From Adiantum capillus-veneris (taxonomy: Eukaryota > Streptophyta > Polypodiopsida > Polypodiales > Pteridaceae), in contig CM043969.1 of NCBI GenBank assembly GCA_014529385.2, positions 73,700,676-73,764,675 on the forward strand: DNA of 64,000 nt, written 5' to 3'. Position numbers and translations under genes: made by a program. The notes under the pieces were generated by a model. The model made no database searches, had not been told where the DNA came from, and was given only the letters and a program-made list of their open reading frames with translations. Positions 43,086 through 55,817 of the stretch are shown piece by piece. Position 1 is the stretch's first letter. Every line of letters starts with the position of its first letter.

Positions 43086-46000
43086 TCATTTGGGAACCCA
43101 TACTTGCCTGTGCTTCGTTTGTGTTTGAAGAGACTTCTTTGGGATCCACCTTTTTGTTGTGTGAGTCAACAGTGGTCTTTGCTTCAGCCCTTGTACGCTT
43201 GGTTGGGGACGGGATTCAAGCTTTGAAAGTTGATACTGTGGTTGTTTTGGAATCCAAATGAATTCCTGACTTTTTCGTGCTTGAATCAACTTTGTTGGAG
43301 CCCAAACCTGAGTTGTGAAAGCTTGCAATTTTGTGATATTCTTACCTGTTCGTGCACGCTTTCCTTGTTTTTGTTTTGGTGTTGGATCTTGTGATTTGTC
43401 ATTAGAGATCTTTGTCTTCTTGATCCATATCTGTTTTTGGCCGATCTGGCTTTTTGGTATCCAGATTTGTCGAGCTTTTTGGCTTGGACTTGTTGTCCTG
43501 TTCTTTTGACCTGTCATGGTTGTTGCTGAAGGAGTTGGTGATAGTGATGGCCTGAGTTGATGATAGGGGATGTCGTAAGATTCATCACTATCCCTACTAT
43601 CCTCAAGAAGGTTGACTTCTTGTACTTTCCCTTGATTTTTTGGCTGGTAGTGGAAAGTTACTGTCTGTGTTCTCGTGGGTGGTAGTTTCTTGGAGGACTT
43701 TTCTAGCCCATTGATTAGAGCATTGTCAGCTCGTTGCTCTAGTCGTATTCCTCCTAGCTGAGTCTTTGAATCCTTATTAGGAGCCGTGTATGAGGATGCT
43801 TGTGTCTTCACCGAGGACTTTGAAATCCACTTTTGATGCACTTTATTCGTGTAGCGATGACATTGATGCCCGGGTCGTTGATCTTCTTGAAGCTCGAAGT
43901 GTTCTACAGAGTCATAGAACTCATCGTCTTCTTCATCTTTTGATTCTCCACATTTCCTTGTTTGCTCCTTATTTTGAGAGCTTGGTGATGTCTGGATCTC
44001 TTTGTTTTCCTGGATTACACTCACTGCAAAATAAGGAACGACATCATAGCCATTTTCATCACAAAACTTTGTTGTGGGAGCATCCTCCACGACGCACACG
44101 TCCAGAGTAGCCAAGATGTGTTCCCATCCAAAAGGCTCTAACTCTTCTTCAGGAAATGGTTCTGGGATATAGTCCATATCCTCTATTATAACCCGCTCTA
44201 GGATACATTCCTCACGTTTCAAGCTACCACATTGTGAAGCTCCACACATCCACAGTTCTTTAGGCTTACCTAACCAAGCTGGAAGTTCTGATCCGGCTAC
44301 TGTGGCGGAATCAAAATCCTCAACCGGTGTTCTCGTCACATCCCTATAGCTATGGTCCCTGAAGTTTATCTTTGTTATGGTTTCCATATGTCTCATGTAT
44401 ATATGGTCATAACCCCAATCTTGGACCATTTTCAATTGTCGCATGAATGGTCTTCCCAGAATGATGTCAGAGTTGTTCTTCTTGCCAAAGTCAACAACAA
44501 CAAAAGTGTGTTCATATTCAATGCCACAAGAAGTAACAAGTACTTTTTCTAGCAGTCCTAGGGGCTTTTCCTTGTGTCCGTCTGCAAGCTGCAGGGTCAT
44601 TCGTGTGGATATCAAGGCAGGTTTTCTCCATTTTTTCCAAACCTCTTTGGTTGCAATGGCCACACCAGCTCCACTGTCAAGGATTGCCATGGTTTTTACA
44701 TTATTGAATTCCACAAGAAGGGTGGTGTTTCCATCTTCTCCCTCGTAATACTAGCCTACCTTGTTTAATGGCACTGGCCTAGTATTTAGTTGAGGCATTT
44801 CAAGCACTTTGATGCCTTCCTCGATTTGAGTCATTGGGGTTTTCACTCCAAATTTCTCTAGACATTTATCCACATTAGCCCACATGTTTGGTCTTATTCT
44901 GAGCAACTCGGCTAACATTATTGTACAGGTGACTGGGGTAGATAGAATATGTACTAGCCCCTTTGAATCGATGGCCTTGTTGGGAGACAGTCTCTATGAT
45001 GGGACTGCAACCACATCTGACTTGGTCTCGTACTCTCCCATGTAGGACGGTAGTGTTCTTAGCGAATGGGGTTGACTATCCATAGATTGTACAGATCCTT
45101 TGTCGTCCCAATACGATCGTACGTCTAGATTAATTTGAGATCCAGTCTCAAATTCCTCTATTGGTGGTAGAAACACTCCTCGTTCATCACTAGTCTTGTC
45201 TACTCGTCTTCTTAGGTCATCGGATTCATTGGCCCCTCTGACTTGTTTCCACAATTCGTTAAGACCATCTATCTCTTTACAATCCTCAGGTATAGCTTGG
45301 TGAAATCCCTCGGAAGAGTTATCCGTGGTATTCAGTACTATCCTTGGTTCTAATGCTGGGTCTTTGAGGTTTGGTCTGTGCTCATGACTAGAATCTGGCT
45401 CTTTTAGTTCCTGGTTTGGTGGGATTACTTGTGTAGGCATGACAGGGATCACATCCTCAGGTTTTGCAACTGGTGGTTCTAGTAAAGCTTGGGCTGTTTG
45501 AATCATTTGCTGGCACATTTCAAACCTTTGCTTTTCTAGTTCCGCATAGTGATATGTCATCCACCTGTGTTCTTGGGTTTGGTTGCCAACTATTTCGTTT
45601 GCTCTTGGTTTTCTGACTAGGTGCGTCTGTCTTTGGTCCATCATTTGTCTTTGGACTCGTGTCACTTTCTGTGTTCTTTGTCTATCCTCTTTCTTTTGAG
45701 CTTGTGCTCTCGTAACCACTTGAACTGGTACGACATTTTCATTTTCTGAGCTACTAGGTAGCTGAACAATCCCTAATACATTTGTCGTGATTTTCCTGAT
45801 TTGGTTTGGGTTTTCTGGGGAATCGGGGATCAAGTGAGTGATGCCACACTCAAGACAATAAGCATTTACTTCAGTGATCTCCGTATGAGGACATTGTTTG
45901 ACCAAGTGGTTGTCACGACTTTTGTGACAATCTGTCTCTAGTTGAGGAGATTCTTTTAGCATTTCCTCTTGGCTATAAGCAAGATTTGACCTAGATAAGC

Positions 46001-46961
46001 CGCTATTTGCAATGAATTGCAATGTCCTTTCGTCCATTTCATACCTTCTTTCTTTCGACTGAAACCCAGGAGGTGGAGGTTGTACCGGCCTCACCACTCC
46101 ATGTGTTTCTCTCACATTTTGTTGCTCCGAAGGGTAGTACTCACTTTGGTTGCTATACCACATTGTAGCTAGTACTGGCGTTGGTTTATTTGATGCTTCA
46201 ATCATTGGCATGTATCTCATGTCTACCAGCATTCTAGCACCTATCAGCGGAGGTTGTTGTCCTAAGACAAGCTATGGCCTTAAAACTCCTACTGGTCTTG
46301 GCGCATTCCCCGTAATGCATCTAGGTGGAGTAGGTGCTTTTGGAACAGGTTGTACATACCTCTCCCTAGCATTTTCCATGCTATAATAGCACTCTTCCTC
46401 CATATGGTTCGTCCATTCCCTCTCAATTTCACACCACTTCGGCTCTCCCGAATTAGACCTTACAAGAGGAATCAACCTCTTGACCAAGTCGTCGATAAGC
46501 TTTTCTTGATCACTAGGTGCCTTTGGCTTGGCAATGGACTCACTTATCTATGAAATGTGTGAAACACTGTGCTGAGAGGATGTGTCATCTCCTTGACTCT
46601 TTAAGTCCTTTTCTTTGTATGCCTCACAATTATCCACTAGATAAAGAGCTTCTTTGATCAACTCGTTTAGCGTCAAACTCCTTATCATATGCAGATCCTT
46701 CTGAAGGCCCGCATGTCTCATTCCCTGGATAAAGATCAGCATTAGTCATGCTTGCGTAGGTAATTCCGTTCTCGAACAGAGCTTAACATATCTCTTGAGA
46801 CGTAATGATGCTTTGCGTACTGATTCATTCTCTTTCTGTTTGAATCTATGGATTTGCGAGACCGTGTTGTGAGCAATGCCTTTTGGCGAGAATTCTTCAA
46901 TAAACTCCTCAAACAACTCATCTAGGGTCTCAAAATCCCATTTTCCACCGAGTCGAACCAT
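43086..46961 (-). pseudogene. gag-pro: gag-protease polyprotein of element 2
   Basis: One frame from 46961 to 43086 (about 1290 codons) broken only by stops at 46746 (TGA), 46548, 46272, 44994 and 44751 (all TAG). Order: gag core (WDFETLDELFEEFIEEFSP, HRFKQKENESVRKASLRLKR, MRHAGLQKDLHMIRSLTLNE), linker, two degraded zinc knuckles (CHKSRDNHLVKQC; CLECGITHLIPDS with the last Cys lost), a charged linker, then aspartic protease near 44690: AILDSGAG, LGLLEKVLVTSCG and IILGRPFMRQLKMVQDW. The C-terminal 200 residues repeat a W-x-P-K motif at least six times (QIWIPK, QIWIKK, QVWAPT, FIWIPK, RWIPKK, QVWVPK). No polymerase follows. Confidence 0.85.
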
Positions 46962-47370
46962 GTAGCTGCATCATCTTCTAGAGTCAATCCAAATCCCGCA
47001 AACTGTGTCGCAAAAATCTGAAACTTCTTCTGCTCTAATCACTCTTCTAAAAGCCGTTACGTGATCTCTCGGATCTTTATCTCGGAGTATTTTCTGTTTA
47101 CCTATTTCTGGACTTGGGATGGTCTAACTCGTCGATTGTCTACAAGTCTAACCAGAGACTCTCCCAATCCTTCTCTCGTTATTGCTCTTGAAGGGAATCC
47201 TGGTGGCTCTCTTCTTGGAATTCCTATAGGAATTCTCGTGTTTGGTGGAGGCATTTGTGGTCCTTCATTGACCAAATATCCACCTTTTTCTAGTACAGTC
47301 TGTGGATTTGTGCTTTCTACAACTCTGTATTCTCGTCCATACTTGTCGACAACTATAGATCTCCATTGAT
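46900..47370 (-). pseudogene. gag: gag N-terminal region of element 2, frameshifted
   Basis: Open pieces in shifting frames: PPPNTRIPIGIPRREPPGFP, then DPRDHVTAFRRVIRAEEVSD, then LEDDAATWFDSVENG, which is the classic gag A-x-x-W-F/Y block. A frameshift near 46930 passes into the frame that begins WDFETLDELF. Confidence 0.6.
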
Positions 47371-47379
47371 AGTCGACTC

Positions 47380-50190
47380 CCTATGTGTAGACATATAAGA
47401 GCTTGTAATACGTTATCTCTTCTAGGTATGGATTTGAGCACCTATAAAGATTGACCTCATTGTCGTCAATGTATCTATATAGTCCTTCACTCTAATGAAC
47501 AATCATCCAAACTCTCTCAACAAGATGGATCTTTATCAATTGCAAGTTTGGAAGATCCATTGTGGGAGGATATTCCTCTATCGTCGGGATCTCCAAGCTT
47601 GTGTAAGCTGCGTTTGAATCTAGGGTAGAAATGATTTCTGGGCTTAAGAGCTTTTGCTTGGTTCAAGTAGACTTAGTCCACTGTGTTCAAGTGCTTTGGT
47701 TAGGGAAAAGTCGAAACTATGTCCAAAATCGCAACCGTTTCGTCACTATTCTCGCAAATTGTCGCTTTTAGACACCCCTAACTTGTGGATGTATTTTGAG
47801 GCCTCAAACGACGTTTTTTTCAAAGTTGACCTAAATGGTTTCCATGGGCATACATTTAGTTCAAGTTTTGCTATAACATCTGTAGAGTCGCTCTCAGGCT
47901 ACGTTTTGATATAAAAAATTTTCCGATCCGATACCGTTTGTGAAAGTTATGGCCAAAATAGTGATATGCAGTTTAGACTGGTCAAAATGAGTCCAAATTC
48001 AATTTTAAAAGAAGATTTGGGATCTCTGTGACACTATGAACACTCCTGTATGGTCAAAAGTACAGTTGGACCCTAAAACTGGCCTAGAGACATCCTACGC
48101 GTAGGATGTCTATATGCTTAGAATTTAAGAAAATTTGGTCCAAAGACAACACAATGGTATGCTCAGAGGTTGATTTGGACCTAAAAATGGCCTTCAGACA
48201 TCCTACGCGTAGGATGTCTTTTTGCTCAGAATGACTTGAAATTTTCACCCCAGCTTCTCCTTGATGTGCTGATCACAATGGTGTGCTCATAAATTGGTTT
48301 GGAGTCCTAAATCAAGCTGAAGACATACTATGCGTAGGATTTCTAACTGCTCAGATTTTGTCCAAACTTGATCCCAAGATTCTCCTATAGCTCAACAACC
48401 CAATGGTATGCTCAAAATTGAATTTGGATGCCAATAGGTCAAGATTTGGGCTGCAAAAGCTTCTAGAGCACTCCAAGAGTAGGATGTCTGACAATTATTG
48501 TCTTTTATTGGTAAATAGGCCAAACAAGGTCCAAATTCACTTTTGAAAAAAGTTCTGGAATCCTTGAGACACTTAGAACCTCCCTATATGGCCAAAGTAG
48601 AATTTTGACCACTTTATGACCCTGGAGACATCCTACGCGTAGGATGTCTTTTTGCTCTGTTTCAGCTCAAACTTGCACTGTAGCTTCCCCTTGATGTGCT
48701 AAGCTCACAGCTATTTTTACTTTTTGATTCTGACACCTATAGGTTGGTCAAATGATCAAGAATCTGTTCCAAAAGCCTGATGTCTGTTCTGATGAATTCC
48801 TAAGTCAAATCAACCCCAAATTAGACCAAATTTGCCTAGGAGGCTTATCTAAGGCTATATGACAGCATGGTATGGTCACATTAGAATTTTGGTTTCAGAA
48901 TTATGCAGTAGACATCCTACGCGTAGGATATCTTTATGCTCAGAAGGAACCCAAACTTGGACCAAAGATCCCCCTAGTCTTTAGCAACCCACTAGTATGC
49001 TTAGATTTGAGTTTGGATCTCAAAAGACCCCAAAACTAGCTATTCTTGCCTTTTTCAGTCAAAAATGCTAAAGTCTGTTCAATCTTCCTTTCACTGACCC
49101 AAATGAGATGAAATTTATCACATGCACTCAATACAACATTTAGAACATGCCTTTGGAGTCATCCTATGGTTTGGTCTCAAAATTAGGCCTTGGACACAAT
49201 TTGGGTAGGATGTCTAGCAATTCTCGTCTTTTGGCTTTGATCTGTCAAAATTTGGTCAAATTTCCACTTTCCAGGTGAAAATAGGGTAGAACCTACCTTT
49301 TAAACACATTGGTAACCTCAGATTTTCAAAAAAGTGCCAGATCACCCTATAGACATCCTACGCGTAGGATGTCTACTAATGAAATTTTTGGCAGAATTCA
49401 TCCACAGGAATCCCCAAGTCTTGAACACTACTTTTCAAGCATTCCTACCAATTTTTATGCAAAATTGTGCTCAGAATCTTAAGTTTCTTGTTTTCGCGTT
49501 TTTGACACTCCGTCTTTGGTCTTTTGGGTATCAAGAGTTGGTCAAAACTCTAGTTTCAATGTATACTTAGGGTAAACCCCCCCTTCTGAACACACTGGAA
49601 CAGTCAGAATTTTCAAATTTGGTCTCTAGAACCCCCTTGAGACATCCTACGCGTAGGATGTCTATGTTTACAGAATTGCAGATTTTCTTCACAGAACCCT
49701 TGCAAATGCTCTTTTATATGCACAACATCAGTCAGTCATACAAAAATATCCACAAAATCTTGTTTAATGTATTTTTACCCTCAAAAGCACACTTTTCCAT
49801 GATTTCAAATGCAATCAAGCACTTTAGCAAATAATTCAGTGCTGAATAGATCTAGATCAGAATCGGATCACTTACCTAAAGCTACTCCTACAAATCATAT
49901 GGGGTTTTGCATCTATGAGTAGAAAAACGCTTCACTGCCACACACGGACTAGTAAACACTTTTATCACCTCACAAATCACTCGACCACCAACAACTACTC
50001 TAATCCATAGATCCTAACTAAACCTATCTAGTTGTCGCAGACCCTCGGCAAGACACACGCTTCTTGGCTGTCCACTTGATCGTGGAATATCCTCTTCCAG
50101 ATCCACTTAAGAAAAATGCTTTCTTTAGCCGAAACTAAATCAAGCAACCATCACACGAGTGTTAGTAGGAAACCTACTTAGGTCCTTGAG
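47380..50190 (-). other. Long untranslated leader of element 2
   Basis: About 2.8 kb between primer site and gag. Built largely of a degenerate repeat (units roughly 110-290 bases) with recurring phrases such as CAATGGTATGCTCA, TTTGCTCAGAA and TTGATGTGCT, each unit centred on a palindrome (see the array entry). No protein. Confidence 0.75.
48088..49663. repeat. Nine-copy palindrome array in the leader
   Basis: A perfect 24-base palindrome with core CATCCTACGCGTAGGATG flanked by AGA/TCT occurs at 48088, 48196, 48626, 49351 and 49640, with one mismatch at 48910 (GGATAT), and in degraded form at 48321, 48466 and 49192. Spacing is irregular (108-443 bases). Half-sites are in both LTRs near 40647 and 50557. 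Confidence 0.93.
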
Positions 50191-50208
50191 TCCCCGGGAA
50201 CAGCGCCA
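50191..50208 (-). other. Primer binding site of element 2
   Basis: Minus strand TGGCGCTGTTCCCGGGGA, one base inside the 5' LTR. It differs from the tRNA-Asp site of element 1 at two positions, so a diverged tRNA-Asp primer is likely. Confidence 0.8.
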
Positions 50209-50209
50209 A

Positions 50210-51166
50210 TGTTGCAGGAGCGACTCACATACCCATGAAGTGCATGCAAACACTACCTAGATCAACATAATTTCAATTGAGGACACAGATGACACGATAG
50301 GCACACAGAGGAAATCTCTTTAGCTTGTGAGGCTGAGACCATCCTACACATAAAACAATCTGGAAGGCCAACTATACCACAATCAAGAACTTCACTGCTC
50401 TCAACTACACCACCTAGCCACATACACACATACGGAAGGTAACTCACCTAATCATGCCAAATTCGTACGAAACTTAAGGAACACCATCCCCTCACTAGGA
50501 TACACCTGTCCCTAAGCTTCTACACTTAAAACTCTCACTCTAAACCCATGTGCGAAAAACGCGTAGGATGACAGAGCAGAATTTTGAAAGTGCCCGAAAC
50601 TGAAATTTATGAGTACCTATGCGTACCTTATGTCACCACGATTCTATAGACTACTAGCACGCAGAAAACAGACATCGTTTGATACACTTACGGCCACAAA
50701 TAGCTCGTAGATGCGTCGGCGTGTGCGCTTTGTCTTGCGTGGAATGCTTGGCGTTGTCGCGTAGCTCTCCTCGAGCCTACAACAATGGTGCAGTCGGATA
50801 TCCAATGTGTTGAGCGAGCCGTTCGTAGCTAGAGGATAAAGCTCACGCTCATTCTCTTTCTCTCTCACACATAGTAGACGGCAGAACTAAAGTTTTGATT
50901 ATGATTAAAGTCTCCTTTTACAAAATGACCTAGGTACCTTATATACTAAGGCTACCTTAGGTTTAACCAAAAATGGGGTTGAAAGGGTGAAATGGCTTTG
51001 TATTTACAATCTGGAAGTGCCATTGCACCCCGGCTTCTGAAACTAGAATAAGTACTCATTACAAATGACGTTTATAGCCATAATCCGCAACATTTCATAA
51101 CTCGCAAAAGATAAGACTTTGGTACGAAACTTGAGTTATGTTGTGTTGTTGATCCAGAGGTCAACA
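50210..51166 (-). repeat. 5' LTR of element 2
   Basis: 957 bases, pair of 40299-41255. Lies downstream in window coordinates because the element is on the minus strand. Confidence 0.95.
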
Positions 51167-51171
51167 CTGAT

Positions 51172-52600
51172 TTAATTAAACGTGGCTGTATAGCCATCAT
51201 TTCTTTAATTACTTGAAGTGAAAATTATATCAATTAATTAGAGGTGCTCTTGTGAAAAGATATCTTAAGGATAATCAAACAAGTTCTTCCTAGCCCATCT
51301 GGCCTACCTAAATCATTTCTTTCCTAAAATCTCAAACAAGTGCATGGTGTTTCTTCAAAGATATCCTTTCATTTTTTTATATTCAATGTTAACATATCTA
51401 AAGTACTTATCTACTACGTAACGGATGCAATGTTATAACTTAAAAGTTTTTAGACAAAATTGTTAAGTTCAAAGACTAACGACTTACATGGGATTGATCC
51501 GAGGCTGGGATTTTTTGCAGCACAAGTCCACAAATAATCTCATCAGTAGGAATGCTAAGCGGACATGTCTTGTGGTTGTATGTGGCCTTGTCCCTCTTTG
51601 AAGTGACCTCCTTCTCCACTTGGTAGCTCACACACGTCCTTTTTGGGCCATGTCTTCTATTTTTTTCTAAAAGGATACTGAATCATTAGGTAAAGTATGA
51701 AAACTTGTACAATTTAACATGATAATTTTTACAAATAATTATGTATACATCATATAATCCATTTTCAAATAATCTAAGACTTTTATTGGATTATACTTTT
51801 GTATATAGTAGCTTTTGCTATGATGTTTTTATCATGAGTTTCTAATACCTTATTTTATCTCTAAAATTTATCGCACAATTTTTAATTTAATTTTCTATTT
51901 TTGTCTTTATATCAATTACTTAAAAATAAAGAATACTAATTATAGTAATTACCTTAACTAAATATATGATGGAGATATTTTTATCAAATATTTTCAATTA
52001 TGTGTTTAAACTCCAAGAATTATCATGAGTTAATTCATTAACTTTTATAGCTTCAATAATAATTAATTAATTTTTAATATTACAAAAAAGTAACTCTTAT
52101 CATAGTAACTATCTAAACTAAAAGGTCAATCAAGATATTTTTAATGTAGCTTCCTTTTAGTGTGTTTTATCTTTAAAATATCAAATTAATTTTTTAGTTA
52201 ATATACTAAATTTCTCTTTTAAGACCATATCAGGTATTATGGTAAAAATCTTGCATTATGGGAATCTCTAAATCAAACATATTTATGTAATTTGAGAATT
52301 TTACACTTAAAGTGAAAAAAATGAGGTAATTATATTCACTTATGGGTGGTAGATGTAGATGATAATCCTGTAAATTGTGATGTTGATAAAAAACAAAACT
52401 TAAGAGAATACATAGGGTGGAATTAGAAACACACCATGAATTAATTAAAACAAAAAAGATACAACCACCGATCTTGTTTATAAAATTGACTAGTACAATG
52501 ATAATATAAACTCCCATAAATCTACTCCTCATTTGATCCATATCAAGCTTTTGATTCAAACATGGTTGATGTGCATGGGTCAGCCCTGCTTTCGCTTTTA
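51172..52600. other. AT-rich, no gene recognised
   Basis: Strongly AT-rich, many TTTTTA/TAATTA runs, only short frames. Confidence 0.5.
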
Positions 52601-55000
52601 GAGCATGCCTTTTAGGAATCTTAATTCTAGAAAATGTCCCTTCTTTGTTTGGCCTCCAAGACCAAACATTTGCATCAACATTTTACCACACCTGCGGGTC
52701 CTTATAGTTTATATCCCAAAAACCCTTCCAACAATTAGTGTAAGCTTGAGAGTTAGTCATACCACTTTTTCTAGCACAAGGTTCCCAATATTGAATCAAA
52801 AGCTTTCTATATTTTGGTGATGTAGGCTCTTTGTCAATATTTGATAAATCCATGGCAAGCCAAACATGATCTATTTCTATGTCACTTGGTAGTAGCATTA
52901 CAAACTCACCCTGTTGCACATCAGTTATGGGTTCAAATTCTTCCCTTGGTCTATCTCATGTCCACAAAAACGATCATTAAACTCTTCCAAGCCTAAGAAT
53001 GATTGTGCCCCTTATTTGGAAATTCATCACGCTGCTTTGTTAGCTGATGATATTCTTTAGTTTTTTGGCCAAAAATATTTATACAACAATGCTTCTAATC
53101 TGATTTCTTTTCCTTGATCACCTTACTCTAGTAATCTATCATTGGTCTACAGTACCTTTGGACACTTGTATCACCTCTTAAATTCTTCCAAAACCTTATG
53201 TAATTCTTTAGTCCTATAATCACTTCCTCATGGTCCTTAACATACTGCACCATCGGTACCAAAGGTGAATTTCCTTGTGGTAACATTGGATTCCCTTTAC
53301 TGTCTATCTTCCCAAGAAAAATCATCACACTCCACTTTGAAACACCTCCATGTTCTTTATATTGCATGATTAATGTTTTTTCTTGCATAAATTACCTAAA
53401 TTGAAGTGTTTTGGAGTGACCAACAAGTATGTTTTGTCCATCAAAAAGGTAGTCATCACAATATTTTTTGAAATCAAGAGCTGGACTTGAAGATGAACTA
53501 GTTCTTAATGTATCCATTAAATGTGGAAAAGTGCAGGTTTGTGTAACTCGTAGCTCTCTAAAAACCTGTTAAACATAGCATCTATGTTCTCATGTGTATA
53601 TCCAACCATTAAAAGTCCTAGCTGGATGGTTTTAAAAACTCTCCTTGCAATAAGCAATGACAAATAAGAAAATAAATATCGGTTTTTCTCCATAACACAA
53701 TTGTCGAGTTGTATCAATAAGCTATTTGGAAACTTGCAAAATGCTGATTACAAATCCTATTTTGCAATTTCAAGTGATCAAACAATGGGCTCTTTTCCAT
53801 CACTCATGTTGTGGTAGAGCATCCCTTGTGTTCAAAGCATGTAATAGTGAAGTAGTGCACCTTGGAAGCCCATTTGTTACCAAATCACCAAGTGGATGCT
53901 TATCCATCCTTTCTAAGTTTGTAAATAGTTAACAATTGAGCCAACTATAAGTTTAGATTAGCTGGCCACAAGCCATTCAAAACAATGTGTCCATAATGAC
54001 CTTCCCCATGTTCATGTCTGATCATGTCAATTAGCACCACCTACTAATTGTAACATGAATCCACACCCTTGGGAACAACATGTAGTCTAAGAATCATTAT
54101 CTTATTTTGATCCATCTTATCATGAATTATGCATACATATTTATATGGTTGAGTTTCAAAAAATGTGTGCCATGCATAAAATGGGATACTCCCGAGGGGT
54201 TCACCTTACATAGTATGTAACCTATCACGTGAGTTCAACAGAAGGGTATTTAAATCCCTTAAAACTTACAGACATAAATTTACATAAGGATATGTTTTTT
54301 ACAAATCTCAAATTTTTTTACAGAATTTAAAAGAAAAGGGTTCATTATATTTCCTAGAAAATTACAGAATAGGGATTGTAGAAAAAGATCTGTTGTGCCA
54401 TCATGTGAACTTCTCTCTCCCTCAAGAGGAGACATCTTTCCTCAAAATTAGGCTTGGATTCCAATCTTGCTTTGATTGAACTACAAATATTTCACTTAGA
54501 GAACTCACTTGTTTTGTTAAGGCAGCATGTGGGTACTCTTTGTTCCAGATTCTACCAAAAGAAGACTGGGAAAGCTTCTTCTCATAAATATTTTGTTCAA
54601 GTGTTGTGTTGATTTCACTTAAAATATCCACTTATTTGTATTTTTATGGAATTACCAGATGAGTCTCCCTTGAGCCATCCAACATCGCTCTGCTTCTATG
54701 TGGCATCTTATTAGAGTTGTTATCCACAATTTCATTGTGCAATTCTCTTGCTAAGCTAGTCTATTGAAGTCCTCTTCTCAATGTACATATGTTTCCATGC
54801 ACATATTGATGCACACCATTCTCAAATTTTTCCTTGTAGAAGAAAAATGATGTCTTTGGTATTCCATGTAGCTCATGCCATGCTTTACAACAAACAATAG
54901 TCCCATTTATCTTAAACTGGTACCGCATCTTCTCATCTTTTTGATAGCATACTAGAGAGAACATCATAAACATAAATTTTTTGTGTCTTCTGAGATTCTC
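52600..55000 (-). pseudogene. DUF7869-type gene relic
   Basis: Minus strand, frames changing. N-terminal part at 54973-54761: YQFKINGTIVCCKAWHELHG then IPKTSFFFYKEKFENGVHQY. Next, 54631-54422: QSSFGRIWNKEYPHAALTK. Central 53717-53517: MIQLDNCVMEKNRYLFSYLS then GLLMVGYTHENIDAMFNRFL, the hallmark of the widespread plant family annotated DUF7869 (canonical DNC-x-x-NKN and GHTHExID; here GYTHENID). C-terminal part 53388-52683: MQYKEHGGVSKWSVMIFLGK and QQGEFVMLLPSDIEIDHVWL. The family is suspected to derive from transposases; function unknown. Many stops, not functional. Confidence 0.7.
54189..54428. mobile_element. Small inverted-repeat element, copy 1
   Basis: Begins CTCCCGAGGGGTTCACC, ends with the approximate complement (GTGAACTTCTCTCTCCCTCA). 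Inside it shares CCTATCACRTGAGTTCAACA and AGAAGGGTATTTAAA with copy 2. No target duplication survives. Confidence 0.55.
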
Positions 55001-55004
55001 TCCA

Positions 55005-55671
55005 AAATTCTTTTCATAACCTCAGCACCATATCATGATCTATATACTGACAACATTTTTGTGCACAACAATCAATACATGAAACCCTTTGAAGTGATTC
55101 AGTTTTGATAATACCAAGAAGCTGATGGTGCTTTTTCTTTTCTCACCCTATTGATGAAAGTGTATCGTCTCTTCCTTGAGTACTAAATTGCATTACCCCC
55201 ATTACTTTTTTGAGCATTGTCTTCATCAAAAGATACACCTTCACATCTAGTATGCATTTCATCAATGGGAACAAAGTGTTGCAATGGCTCCCATCCAACA
55301 TTGTTGTCTATTTGATAGGCTATTTTAGTAATGTAATGCTACCCACTTCAACCACATTCCCATTTCTTTCATTTTCTCTTTCAATGGCCACACCACACAA
55401 TCAAGACCAAGTGGTTTCTGGAATTTGATATAATCATGTGATAATACATATAGAGTGGTTCCCTCATTGAAAATGTACATCATTGTCTCATCCTTTAAAA
55501 GGACCCTTTGATTCTTCCGAGGTTCTCGTATCAATGTTTCAAACTCTGGGCTTGTTGTTGGTACTACATCTGTAGCTTGTTATTGATACTATGTTTTTAG
55601 CTTGTGCATTCACATAATTTTCTTCCTCATCACCATTGTAGCTTTGCAGTGGTCCAAGTAAGTTGTCATTC
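55005..55671 (-). other. Possible further relic of the DUF7869-type gene
   Basis: A minus frame 55534-55325 (MIREPRKNQRVLLKDETMMY) and scattered open pieces. No domain assigned. Confidence 0.25.
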
Positions 55672-55817
55672 ACTATGGTAGTATTGAGTACAAAATTGTT
55701 CTGATATGATCACATTTTGCCTGAATTTATGAATTGGTGCAAGTAAATTGGCAATCTCTATGGTAGTATTGAGTACAAAACTGTTTTGATACGATCAATT
55801 GCCCGAGTTTATGAATT
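55672..55817 (+). repeat. Short tandem duplication
   Basis: CTATGGTAGTATTGAGTACA followed by AAATTGTTYTGATAYGATCA and a TTTATGAATT end occurs twice, at about 55672-55736 and 55755-55817. Confidence 0.8.

Larger units (their letters stand above)
40294..51171 (-). mobile_element. LTR retrotransposon 2 (gag-protease only)
   Basis: Target duplication CTGAT at 40294-40298 and 51167-51171; LTRs 40299-41255 and 50210-51166, each 957 bases, TGTTGC...CAACA; primer site at 50208-50191 and polypurine tract next to the left LTR, so the element reads right to left. The LTRs differ at roughly 30-35 positions, older than element 1. Coding capacity: gag and aspartic protease (about 47370-43086). No reverse transcriptase, RNase H or integrase motif was found in the 1.8 kb between 43085 and the left LTR, so it must rely on another element. 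Confidence 0.93.
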
